From Straminergon stramineum (lineage: Eukaryota > Streptophyta > Bryopsida > Hypnales > Calliergonaceae), in contig OY987269.1 of NCBI GenBank assembly GCA_963920665.1, forward strand, positions 23,500,501 through 23,564,500: a stretch of 64,000 nucleotides of DNA, written 5' to 3'. The notes beneath the pieces were generated by a model. That model was not told where the DNA came from. It ran no database searches and was given only the letters and a program-made list of their open reading frames with translations. Positions 35,346-47,365 of the stretch are shown in pieces. Within the stretch, counting starts at the first letter, position 1, and each line of letters begins with the position of its first letter. Made by a program: the position numbers and the translations under genes.

Positions 35346-37688
35346 AGACAACAACAATTCTATTGTAAGAGACTAACGATGGAAAAAAACTAGAGGAATT
35401 GTTGAATCCATAGTATACAATAATTATTTTTTTATTATTTTTTTGTGCATCTATATACTATTGTGACCAATAAGGGGATTAAACTAAAACATATCAACAC
35501 TTCAAGTGATACAAAAAAAAATTTGCTCTTCTATTTGTAGGAGTGGGCTTTAAATTTTTATTTTGGAAAAAACAAATCCCAATATAATTAGAAAAAATCA
35601 TACCTAACTTATTATCATGAAATCATTAGAGAAAAAATAGACTTTCCAGAGGGCTACTAAAAAGCCATCAAAGGAACCCAAAGATTATATTAAATTTTGC
35701 ACTTCCATTCATTTCTTCTCTATTACTATTTACTTTATGTTTGGATGTCGGATGATTGTCAAGGCATCGAGGCTCAAAATCCAAATACTAGAAGTCTATT
35801 CATGTACTAGAAGTGTAATTGTTTAACTCTAATGTACCTTAACCCTGTTTATCAAACACCTTATACCTCATATTTAGGATTCATTATTAAACACCTTGTA
35901 CTTTGATGCTCCTTGTATTTTGAGTTGATTAATAATCCAAATTTGATTAACTTTTTTTTGGGGGAAACAAATGAAATGGAATCTTATTAACACATTTATT
36001 TATACATTTAGTTGTAATTTATTTAGTCCATGGGTTTAATGAACTTCTTCATGTGATTTGTAACATATTTTATTTCATTTGTTTTTAAACACATGGATTG
36101 ATTAAACAAATGGATTGATTAAACATGTAGTTTTTTTAATGAAATGAAATGAAATCTAATTAAACACATGAACTGATTAATTATATGGATTCATTTGTTT
36201 AATAAATTCTAATGTGTTAATGGATTAATGTATTGGATACACATCAAAGTTGGGTTGTAAATCAATTATTAATGTGTTTCATGAACCCTAATGTGCACCA
36301 AATTGGATTAAACCCATCAGAGTTGATTAATAATCCAACTCAATTGGATATACAATAGAGTTCATTAAACACCTTGTACTTTGAGTTGATTAATAATTAG
36401 ACTTAGATTTAGGGCTGCTATTAAACACCATGTACTTTGATGCACTTGATTATTAAACCTACCTCTAATGCACCTAAATTATTAAGTCCTAACTTTATCC
36501 TTGCTAAAGTTAGACAAGGTGAATACACAATAAGTTAGATTCTATAGGTCTAGTGGTGACGTGGAAATACTTAAAGATGTCACTACTTGGCGACCCTTTA
36601 GAGGCTTCATTTTTTCACTAATACATGCCTTATTATCATTCTACCCCCCAAAAAAATTGATAAAAAAGTCAAATGCAAACCTTGATTATAAGCAAACTTG
36701 CTAGCAAAGAGAGAATGACTTTCATGACTCTTAGGATAACTCTAATAACACGATGTAGTTTGCAAGGTCCATAGCTGAAAATGCTTTTGGTGCTCACAGA
36801 AATTTAAAAAATAAAACCAAAATGAAGAACTGAGAGCATTCTCCATGCAAAAGCAAGATCTAGTGATATCAAAATTGAAACAAACACAAAAAATGCCATG
36901 GGAGGGGAGATTTCTTGATATGGATTCCAAAATGATAAGCCAAATGCCAGAATTGAGTTGGTTGTTTTTATTAATAACACAACACACAATGCAACACTAT
37001 TCTGCAACATGCAATGCAATACAACATGCCTACATCCATGCAAAAGTCATGATCATGAACTACAATTATAATATCAACAACTAAGGTATAACAACCCATT
37101 ATAGACCTTTTATCCATTGTGGATTCCTAAGAATGACCCCATTATGGTTTTCTTTTAGTTATTGAGATTTGTGCCACATTCAATCTCTTAGCTTACTAGA
37201 ATGGAGTGATTAGTGATTGTAATAGGAACTTTCAATTTTTTAGTGTTAGTTCATTGTAGGAAGTGCCTTTTTCAGGACTTCTACATTAGAAAATATTGTG
37301 ACCGCAATCAGTGAGTAAGATGAGTGTTATGGATAGTTTTGGTTGGTTTTGGGGTAGTCTACAAACTCTTTTAGGTTGTGATGGGTTGAACACTTCAAAA
37401 ATTCATAACAAATTCACACTTTGTTGAAAAGATATAGTTTCAAATGCTCTCACCATTTCTATCACTTGACTCTCTCTAGAAAAAAAGTAGAAAATTTCAG
37501 AAATGACAAGAGGGCAAACCCCCATTTGGTCCATATTGGGCTATTTTATCTTACTACCACAAACTCCATTCACAAAAAATCAAGAAATCATTCATACAAG
37601 TCTTACACTTTTACTACCTCAATTATATTGCAAAATCAAAATATATACCCTATACAATTAGTCATTGCAATTAAACACAACACAAGCT
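35346..37688. other. gene-free interval with degenerate repeat cluster
   Basis: From about 35840 to 36470 the phrases 'attaaacaccttgtactttg', 'gttgattaataatccaa' and 'gattaaacaaatggattgat' recur many times with changes, an old local repeat cluster. The rest is AT-rich with no supported gene. Confidence 0.5.
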
Positions 37689-38666
37689 TTAACCCTTAAA
37701 GGACCAAGTATACGTTCAATATACATTAGAAATCTTAGATAGGTTCCTATGAAGTCATTTTTGATCGGATATTCATGAAATTTAAACACAATGTATAGCA
37801 TGTACCTCTTTGGTGAAAAAATAATTTTTTTTGAAGGGGTGCCTAGATCAAAAATTATGCTACCATGAACTTTTGGGGCAGCTCAAGCAAATCAAGAATC
37901 TTTGTGGAATCTTTTGCATTGAAGCTCATCAACTTTTGAAATTTGGCATGTATGTAACTAATAAAATATGTCATACAATTGTCTAAAAAACACAAATTTT
38001 AGTCTTCAAATCACATTCTAACAGGACTCAAACTTTATTAGCTATGTTGGAGTGGTTTCAAGAAAATATAATTTTCCTCTAATGTCAAGTCTTACTATCT
38101 TGCAATCTAAGAAGTCAAAATTCTTCAAATTTTTTCCACATATTCCAAATGTTTGTCTCTAACTTTTCACCATTCAGATTTCAAATGAAAATCTTCCTCA
38201 TTGCACAAGGAATCATCAAAAAATGAATAGTGTACTGCCAACTCACATATTAACCTCCTTGTGTTGCAGGGTTATTTAGTGTAAGCTAGACATCTTAGAT
38301 GCTTCTAATATTTCTTAGAAGTGAACCTAACACCATATACTTACAAATCATCAAAATCGTCATTGACCCCAAAGAGAAAAAATTTTACTCCAAAAGGGCC
38401 GGAAGTCTTTAGACCTTGCTTTGCAGGAATGAGAAAGAGTTTTTTTTCTCACTTCAAACCTTATAGTTTTTCAATCTTATAATTTTTTAATCCGCATGGT
38501 CAAATGGTCTGACATTTTTTCACACTTTGTAAATGTACTTAACTTCGGTTATGTATGGTTAAAGCATCAAAAAATAAATTTCATTTTCATTTCAAATAAC
38601 ATACCAAAAAACCATAGTTTGTGACAATGTCTCTCTCAAAAAATCCCTCGGTCCTTGAGAGGTTAA
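37689..38666. mobile_element. TTAA-flanked inverted-repeat element, copy K3
   Basis: TTAA at 37689-37692 is followed by CCCTTAAAGGACCAAG. The right end is CGGTCCTTGAGAGG followed by TTAA at 38663-38666; its reverse complement begins CCTCTCAAGGACCG. The body of about 970 bp has no coding potential. It shares interior wording with 23250-23802. The terminal sequence differs by a few bases from K1, so this may be a subfamily. Confidence 0.65.
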
Positions 38667-41600
38667 TAATAACCAGATTATCAAACAAACAATACACCTA
38701 TACATTTGCATACAATTACAAAATGCACACCTATATAATGTAACAATTCAATTTATTATCACTATTACCAAAGCTAGACCATCTACAATAATTATGGCAA
38801 CAATATCATATACATTCACACCTACATAATACAATAGAACCACCCCTACAATCATTTGAAACAAAAATAATTAGGTTATACCAAAATATAAAACCACCGT
38901 AGAAAAACCACTTGAAAATTTGCAATACACATCACTAGAAACCATCTTCAACCAAATGGCTTCTTTTTATGACATTATATATTCATACCTATCCTTGTTG
39001 GTTACTTGTCCCATCCATTGCATGCAATTCTACTCACCATATATGTAAAAGAGATTGCATTTCCCTCTCTTTAAGACCACCCTATAGTCAACAATGACCA
39101 AGTCATGGCATGGCTCATCTATATAACATGGATACATTCACAAAAGCAATAAATGGCGTTCAAGTTGCAACCCAAATAAACCTAAACAATACCACAATAT
39201 TGATACTCTAAGGTCCTATATGGTATAATAAAACACCGTATAGTAGGCTAATCCACCTCAACTCCAAGACACACACATATTAGGTTACTACTTAATTGAT
39301 ATTGTCACTTACAATGAACCGACAAAATCCTCAAACACAAAGAACAAACATAGAGGGAGCCAACATCTATGCAAATATTATGTGTACACCATCATCAACA
39401 TGCTCTAGGAAATAAAACACTACTTACTAACCTACACAGGTTCTCTAAAGAACTACAAATGTGTAAACCATACCTACATATAATACTACATGCACCACAA
39501 TATACAAAAGTTATCCCTATATGAAACTCCATACTAATATGACTTACAATTAAACCTAATCCAAATTGACTATCATCTATAATGCTTTCTTCTAAAAATA
39601 AGCCTCCACTTAAATATTCTTCAAATTACAACTACTACACTAATGTATCATTCATTTTACTTCTAAAAGAACAACCTACTAAATTTCAAAACTAAGAAGC
39701 ATAAATTGTAGCATATAGAATATATAATCCCAATAAAAAATAGAATGCTCAAATATATTATTTACCATATCTCTAAAAACAACTAAGTATCTACAAATTA
39801 CTACAAATACAAATACAAAAGATCAAATGAACTGCCATACATTTATACCACTGAGGTAAACTCCATTTGTTTAATTTTCAATCACATCACATGTTTGACA
39901 TTGCAACATAACCATCCTGATAAAGCAATGCTCATCTCTACTATCCACATGTTGTATAAAGCCATACTTTCCTACTTATAATACATAAAGTCAAAGTACA
40001 CAATAACATTACAAAAGATGACAATCATAGTTGATGCATTTGTTGTTGTAGGAAACCAGAAAGAGCATAGACTATCCCAATTGGACTATAAACATGCACA
40101 TATATTCTACACCTTACTACTTCCATAGATATGATTGGTTCTCTCTAGAACACAAGCCATACAAAGGATCAATCTGCTTCCTAAAATCTTATCTAGATCA
40201 AAAAAAAGTGGATAAAAACACCAATACAACTTACAAATTCCCATTCATCAACAATGTACAAAAACAAAACCATCCATTATCACTAGTCAAACAAATTTTG
40301 GAACGACCCCACCATCACTCATTCACAAAAATTACTCAATTACAAAAGTTCCTATACATATAGATAATACAAGGGGCAATCCCCTAAACATCTCTTTTGG
40401 CCAATGAAACCCTGTCCACAAAGTGCCCACTATGTAACCTAAATTACAAATACTTAGATAAATGTATGCCTATGGTACATAGAATCCCATATAAAAGCAC
40501 TATATATAATAAGGTGTGCACAATAAAGTAGTACAAGAAATACACAAATTGTTAATGTTACGTACAACCACAAGATACTTTATATTAATGAATGCAAGCA
40601 TATATATCCAAAGAAAAACCACTAGAAAAAATTGTACCACTAAGGCTACCACCATATTTTAGGGTATCTAATTAGCCAATCTAATATAAACCGCAATTAC
40701 AATGCTAAACCCTGCTCTGATCAAATATGTAAATAACCAATGAAAAATTAATAAACCCACTTTATAGAATTCTCTTTCTCCAATTACATTAGAAGAGATT
40801 CAACAACCTTAGAAGTTTGTTTTAGGTTGGATCCCCATGTTGGAAACCAACCAAAGCTAACCAGAATTTAAAAATATGAAAAAATAAAATATTCAAAAAC
40901 ATATTCAATAAAAATATTTTAAAAATATTTATTATTATTATTATCTGACGTGGTCGTCCCTTGGCCACATAAGCCAGTTATTGACACTATGTTCCCACAA
41001 TCAGAGAACTTGTGGAAACTCACAATCTTCCAGACTAGCTAAATCCCTTTTAATGTGATAGACATTAACAAAAAGCAACAACATTATAAAACAAAAATAT
41101 CAATCACTCATGAAAAACATCAATAACATTAGATGGAATGCTAAACCTCTTAAAGTAATTATAGTGGGTGCTAGTATAAACACACATACACAATCAATCA
41201 CTAACCTATACAAAATCCTAACACTTTTAAAAAAATGTTGTCAATCACATTTTTAATACTCTTAATAATCTAGCATTCAAATATTTTTCCTAAATATTGA
41301 TTACATAAATATAAATTAAAAAAACAAACAATTGTTATCAAATAATATTGATCTATGATTATGATACAAATAGGTCTATACTCATAATTTTCAAAAACTT
41401 ATGTAAAAGTCAAATAGAACACCATTTAAATACATTTTGCAACTACAATAATTTTAATAAAAATATTTACAAAGTCTTTCTTCTATTGGAGGTGTGTGGT
41501 GTTGGTGTAACTTATTCAAGACCTTTGGATTTTGTTGAAGGATCCAAGATGAAAATGCTATTAGAATACATCAATCTATAACAAGTTGGAATAATTTCTC

Positions 41601-42458
41601 TCTTCTCACAAGTTGAACCCATCATCCAACTACTATTGTCATGGCCAATTATAATTTGCATTAAGGATGTTTTGAAAGCATTCATATGCTAGTATTTTGG
41701 ACATAATCTAACTTGACACTGGAGCTTTGCAATGTTGATTTTTTTGGTTGGTGCCTTGTACAAAACTAGTCCTCCGTTTAGCCATGCCATGGCACCACAA
41801 TATGTCCCTATTTGCCTTGCTAGTCTAACAATTACTATTCTTGGAGTTAAAAACATACCACTATGTAAAGGGCACTTACCAAGGCAGAATGAATTATGAA
41901 AATAAACTAATTGACAAGGAAGGCAAAGCCGGACGAGGAATGCCTATTTGTTTTCAGAACATCCAACAACGAGGAGATTGGCCAATGTAAAGGCCCATAT
42001 ATAAATGAATGAAATATGAGATCAATGAATGAAAAATCCCTAATCACTCATTACAAGAATTTCACATGCTAGGAGGGGATTACGGGAAATAATTCTCATG
42101 TAAAATGAATGATACATTTCTTGGTAGGGGATTACATTGAGAAAAGAAACCTAGTTTGCTTTGTAAGATATGGAGCTACAAGACAAGGAGTTCTTTTTTG
42201 AGTTTTTGAGTTATTCTTGCATTTGTTTGAGCCTCTCCTATTTTAGAGTTTTATTGAGCTTTATTGAATTTTCTCAAAATGCAAGTGTAGAAAAAGCATG
42301 GCTAATTAATACGCAGATGTTTTTTTAATAAGAACAAACAATAGCCAAATTTCCTACACAGAGCCAAGATGTATAGCCTATATTGAAGAATTTTAATATA
42401 TAAAGTAAAAACATGTTGAGTTGGGTTTGAGGTCTACCTCAAGCTTACCTCAACCATG
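38667..42458. other. gene desert with A/C-rich strand bias
   Basis: From about 38690 to 40720 the plus strand is markedly rich in A and C with few G, unlike the surroundings. Small ORFs there have no motifs. Around 40930-41060 is a diverged relative of the 9218-9527 MITE: CTGACGTGGTCG next to an ATT microsatellite, then 'gaacttgtggaaactcacaa'. No gene is supported. Confidence 0.45.
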
Positions 42459-43337
42459 TTAACCCTTAAAGTCCCAATGCTTTTTTTCTGTCAAAATTGA
42501 CATTTCTATTCTAAGGTGCAAAACTTTTAAATTTCTTATGTTTTGCATATCTAAATATAAAACTTGAACTAGACTAGCATAAAGATAAGTGGTAGAAATT
42601 TCATGAACTTTGACCTTGTCAATTGCAAGATATCTATATTTAAAGTCGAGAAAACAAATTTTTTTGTACCTCTCGTGACTAGCGTTTTTGGCTTTGAATC
42701 TTTTTAACTTATGGTTTTGCACTATTGAGTTTGAGATTAAAATTTTTTTATGTTGAAGATTTGAGTTGAGAGTTGGAGCATTTAAAAAAAATACACACAC
42801 TGAAATTTCATTCATTAAAAAATTGTTAGGTAGAAGTAGGTCTAAGATTGAACAAAAATCTAAATTATTCATAGCTCTAAGATGGAATTGAATTCCAACG
42901 ATGAGATTGTTCTAGCAAGCAAAATTAACCTTGTCAAACAATTTTTTTGAAAAATTGTGAAAATTGCACTAGAAAACAAATCTAGTATGTTGCTTGCTCA
43001 AAAAGTTTCTATGATTGCTCACAAAACAAGATGCTCCAAACTCTTACAACACTTATACAAATGAAATGAATCAAAGCTTTCTATGTAGGCAAAACAATTA
43101 TCTATAAGAAAAAAAAACTTTATTTTTTTTCTTAGCCGAACTACTTTTAGAGCTTATTGTAGTTGCATAAATTTTGCTCCAAGGTACCAATTGAAAAAAT
43201 AGTTATATTTTTTAAAGCCAATGTGTTTCTCTATATTCAATAAAAATTTCAAAAAATAATGTAAAAAATTGAGGGTATACAAGTTTACCCAATATTTCAA
43301 GTGTTCTTTACGAGACACTTGGAACTTTAGGGGTTCG
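42459..43337. mobile_element. TTAA-family element, copy K2
   Basis: The left end is TTAA followed by CCCTTAAAGTCCCAATGC. The right end is GGAACTTTAGGGG followed by TTCG, plausibly a mutated TTAA. The interior aligns by eye with 34423-35345 over most of its length. The 137-codon minus-strand ORF at its left end has no motif and is not considered a gene. Confidence 0.6.
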
Positions 43338-44030
43338 GGTATGCTTAAGGTCTATTTGAGGCCTACCTCAACAAAATTTTATTTTATATGTAAAACTTTT
43401 AGAGCTTAATAATAGAACCCATATAGCACATGTGTATTTTCCTACTATTACCTATATATTATTATGAAAAGAACACCCAAGGACCTTCAATTGTTTTTCA
43501 AGCTATGGAAAAATAGCTAAAATCCTAAATTGTCAATATCATTAAGGTGAAACATCACCATTACATTGAACTACAACCCTGTCCTTTCAACATTTTCAAT
43601 CTTGAATCCTAATTCTAAACCATCATTTATATATTTTTCACCATCACCCTCACACTCTGCACTATGGCCAATTTCTCCCTTGTTTAACCCCTAATTGTTG
43701 ACATATATATATAGTGTCCGATGGATGACAAAGAATCTTCCTACATAGGATAGAATTGCAACTATTCATCTTTGAAATTTTCTGTTGGAAGGGGAGATCT
43801 TCTACAATACTTTGACCTCCGATGAGCATTTTTTTTATTTTTTTAAAGAGTAGGTGATGTCCCACGGTTCCAAAAGGGTTGATTTCCATGGTCACTAGTC
43901 CATCCTTTAAGGATTAAGCTCTTGCAACATCTCAGGACTGCCTACGACAACCTTGTCCTCTCATTGCTCCCCTTTGCATCTTGACAAGGTGGATCATGAT
44001 AAAGAAAGCTGACAACTGTTCCTCAAGGTA
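43338..44030. other. gene-free interval upstream of MULE
   Basis: Mixed AT-rich to moderately GC sequence; minus-strand ORFs of 77 and 68 codons lack motifs. A 'gtgatgtcccacggttc' phrase near 43855 is weakly mirrored near 45705 outside the MULE, too weak to extend the element. Confidence 0.35.
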
Positions 44031-44039
44031 CCCTAGAGT

Positions 44040-45609
44040 GCAGGACGTTAAATCCTCCATTTGAAGGTGGGCCCAGCCTACGTGGTGCACTGGCTTGACC
44101 ACGGGGCCAAGCCATGACCATATAGCCAGACGGCCCACCCCAAATGGAGCCCCAACCTAGCCTGACCCAGTCGCCACCCAATGCGCCTTGACGGAACAAT
44201 GGAGTGACGGAGCAACAGGCCTGACGGAGATGGAGACAGCATCAAGAAAAAAAGGAAGGGACGTCTTGAGGTTTAGGGCTCAAGATGTTTCAAGCTTAGG
44301 ACAATGTTGTGCATGGGACATAATGGCCATTGCTGGAGAAGCTCTCCTCTAGTTTAGTTGGATTTTCACTACTCGGGTTGTAGTGTAGTGTCTTCTCAAT
44401 TGATTAAATGTTTTCATCCCATTTCATTGTTTGTACTGCGGCAAGGTAGTTGCTTAGGGTTTCAGATCTATGGAGAGCTTCTCAGAGTTTCATAGACTAC
44501 TCTTGTTTATGCCTTCTTTGCACCTCATTTAAGTCTTCTAAGCGTCTTGTTTGCAATTTAGGGTGTGTCTTGTGGATCGTGTGTCTGTAGGTATTACCTG
44601 CTTTGGATTTTCACTTGAAGTTTGAATTGGTTGTTATGTTTTAGAGATTTAGGGTTTGAGCTGCCTTCTTCTTGTGTTCGATGGCTTCAGCTTCAGGTTT
44701 CAACGTAGCATGGTTGGTTGTGTAGGGTTTAAGGGAAGGTGCTCCCCCTTTTGCAATCTAGATCATAAGGCCAGTAAACGTTGAGCTTCTCTTCTTCAGG
44801 TTCAAGTTTAGCACAGTCAAGAAAAGTCTCTATTGGTCACGCACAAACAACATATGTTTAACTTTCATGGATTTAAGCATACCTTTAATGACAAAGGTAT
44901 GTCATGTACAAGAATGGAAATTGGGACATACTCTAAAGCCTGAAAAGAAAAAAACTCGAGAGGAGAGTGCATAGACACCATTTATATTAGTCAACATATG
45001 GTACTTTGCACCTTCATACAACGGAGTTCAAAGTACTCGGAGGTCACATCCTGTAATTACAAAATGAAAGTTACGAAGTCTACAAAGTTGAACTAACCAC
45101 CCGTGTATCCTAAACCTTGCATTATTGAACCTTTTGCACGACAGGTTCAGTCTCAGCTGCGAGAGACTGGAAAGAGAGAATCTCATTTGCATGAAGAACA
45201 TGCTAAACTGCCCTTGATCCCTAATCCGCCACCTTTGACCCTAATGCAATTTGCCTGGGCTTCAGTGTACAGCGCATGGAAATCGAAATTCAAATGCAGT
45301 TCATACGTTGGGTTTCAACGATCTATTTCCAATGCAAGATGTTCCATTCTGCACGACAATGTCTTGAGACCTGAACCTCAAGATGTCACCTCCTTCTTCT
45401 CTCAACCTCGTCTTCGTCTCCGTCGCAACCCCATTTCTCTATCGCTCCGTTGCTTTGTCAAGACGCATCAGGTGGTGACTAGGTCAAACTAGGTCGGGGT
45501 TCCATTCTAGATGGGCCGGCCTGCTACGTGGTCATGGTCTAGCCCCGTGGTTTGACCCGCGCGCCACGTAAGCTGGGCCCACCTTCAAATGGAGGATTTA
45601 ATGTCCTGC
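44040..45609. mobile_element. Mutator-like element, 1570 bp, long inverted repeats, 9-bp target duplication
   Basis: CCCTAGAGT lies immediately outside both ends (44031-44039 and 45610-45618), the 9-bp duplication expected of Mutator-like transposition. The left end reads GCAGGACGTTAAATCCTCC and the reverse complement of the right end GCAGGACATTAAATCCTCC. The inversion continues for about 265-285 bp through 'gaaggtgggcccagc', 'ccatgacca' and 'gacgtcttgaggtttagg'/'gacatcttgaggttcagg', with indels. No transposase is present, so it is non-autonomous. The interior (about 44320-45345) is of genic composition and could be captured DNA (Pack-MULE). A 129-codon ORF at 45103-45492 runs into the right arm and has no recognised domain. 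Confidence 0.92.
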
Positions 45610-45618
45610 CCCTAGAGT

Positions 45619-46319
45619 CACAATACAGAAAAAAATGGCATGGAAAAGTGGCATGCCAAACCATGTTTTGGAGTGGGCCGGCCTAGGGTTCACCATCATT
45701 GAGTTCACGGTGGGGGGGGACATCACTTCCGCACTAAGTAACTACTAACCTACACTGGGCCTGTTTACTGCTCAGCGCTGGCGATGCCCCGAGGGGAGGG
45801 AAATGAACAGCATCGGAACTTATTGGGGGGCACCAAAGCTCCAGGAATTCGGAGAGAGGAAGCCTTAGGGTTTCAGTTATCTTAGGTTAAGCTTAAGTAA
45901 GCAGAATCAAAGCGAGACCGCGAGAGTGTGAGGCTGCATGTCCATGTCCACACGCCTGGATACAAAAATCATTTAGCTCAGGGTTAGTTTGTGTCGTCGC
46001 CGTTGGTGCAGCTTCACTTCACTTCGTCTCGAGAGCAAGCCCCCAGCCCCTCCCCGCTCTGCTCTTCTTCTTCTTCGCGACTTCTTCTGTAGCGCTCTTG
46101 TTTTGTTTGGGGGTTTTAGGCCTTGTGAGCCGTTTTGCTGCATGACCATACCCGCGCGCCATGCCCACGCGTTGCTGCTGCTGCTGCTGCTCGTCGCGCA
46201 GGACACCCGATCGCTCCGTTTGCTAGCGCCGATCCGTTTTTGATCCTGCTTTTTGCTTGCGTGCTGACTTGCGGGCTTTGGGGCGGACGCTTCCGGGATT
46301 GCACGCGCATTGGGGCGCC
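45619..46319 (+). promoter_or_regulatory. SYS1 upstream region and leader
   Basis: GC-rich sequence between the MULE and the SYS1 ATG. A telo-box TTAGGGTTT (AAACCCTAA on the other strand) lies at 45865-45873. A CTG run is at about 46172-46190. ORFs in the leader (45989-46243 and others) are probably chance products of GC richness; if transcribed, they would act as upstream ORFs. Confidence 0.45.
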
Positions 46320-47365
46320 ATGTTTTATGGGGCGATGATATGGGATCCGTGGCTGATCCTGGCGCAGATAGTCTGCATCCAGTCTCTGTACTACATGAGC
46401 TTGGGAATCTTCTTGTGGGCGTTCGTGGGCACCCAAGTGCCTGAACTCACGCTTAAGTATTTCTTTAATCACTCACTGGTCACCGGCGCTTCCGTGGTGG
46501 GCTGGAGCATCATCGCGGCCTTCATTGTCAACGCTTTGTGCGGGTGAGCGTCGTTTCTCCGATTCCCGTCCTCTGGAATTAATCTCGCCATTGCCAAGGT
46601 CTAGTCGAACTCGGAAGAATGGTTGCATGGAGGACTTGGCGTGCATCGCGTGCAGAGCCGCCACTGGCGATTAAGTTAAGAAAAGTCGGTTCAGGTCACT
46701 TGGGTGGTGAAGTCCGACTGCTCGGACATTCCGAAGCAAGTGAGGCTGAAGATTAGGGCAACGAGGTCTGCTGAGATGCTTATTCCACTCAACGACAAAA
46801 AATGCTGAGATAGATCAAGCATGTTCAGACCTAACCCAAAAGACCACGAACTCCCACAGTTCCTGGATCAAATTGTGAAGTTTGCAGAGGAGAAATTTAT
46901 TTGCAGGATACTGCCGCCCCTTTCTAATCGAGTTGTGTGGTGGTGTATATTTTGGCAGAGCGGGTTACGTGTTTATATTGGTGGAGAGGGCCAAAAAGTG
47001 CCTGGATTTCACCGTGACCCTGTATATTGTTCATCTCATTTTATGTTGTCTTTACACGGGCTTCCCCACCAGCTTCTTATGGTGGTTCGTGTATGTGATA
47101 TGCATGGTGGTCACCGCTCTGCTTGGAGAGTGGCTGTGTATGCGACGAGAGCTGAAAGACATTCCTATGCGAGGCACTCGACTTGGTAAGTGCCCATTCG
47201 CTCTCCCTTCTTTACTTGCAATATGATGCAGTGATACATGGAAACATGATGAACTCCTTGTTCCAGTACAATGTATTCAGGAACAGGAAAATTTTGTGAT
47301 TTGACATGAATTCTGTTTATGTTACTCGAAACTGAAATATACCTATGTGGTTCGCAGATGTGTGA
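46320..47365 (+). CDS. SYS1: SYS1 homologue, Golgi four-helix membrane protein, three exons
   Basis: SYS1 is a small multi-pass trans-Golgi protein that in yeast and animals recruits the GTPase ARL3/ARFRP1 for vesicle traffic. Exons are 46320-46543, 46959-47185 and a tiny last exon 47358-47365 holding only two codons (with a split one) and the stop. All junctions are GT-AG, giving 152 aa, the usual plant length. Diagnostic segments are MFYGAMIWDPWLILAQIVCI at the start, GTQVPELTLKYFFNH, then in exon 2 VERAKKCLDFTVTLYIVHL and the conserved CMRRELKDIPM near the C-terminus. Four hydrophobic helices lie at about residues 11-35, 55-82, 91-107 and 110-130. The ATG is fixed by the conserved N-terminal motif. 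The final exon is inferred from the only acceptor that gives the expected length. A Mutator-like element ends about 710 bp upstream. Confidence 0.95.

Noticed and set aside
46116..46472. 118-codon minus-strand ORF over the SYS1 first exon
   Set aside because: Antisense shadow of a GC-rich exon and leader; the sense frame has clear SYS1 motifs.
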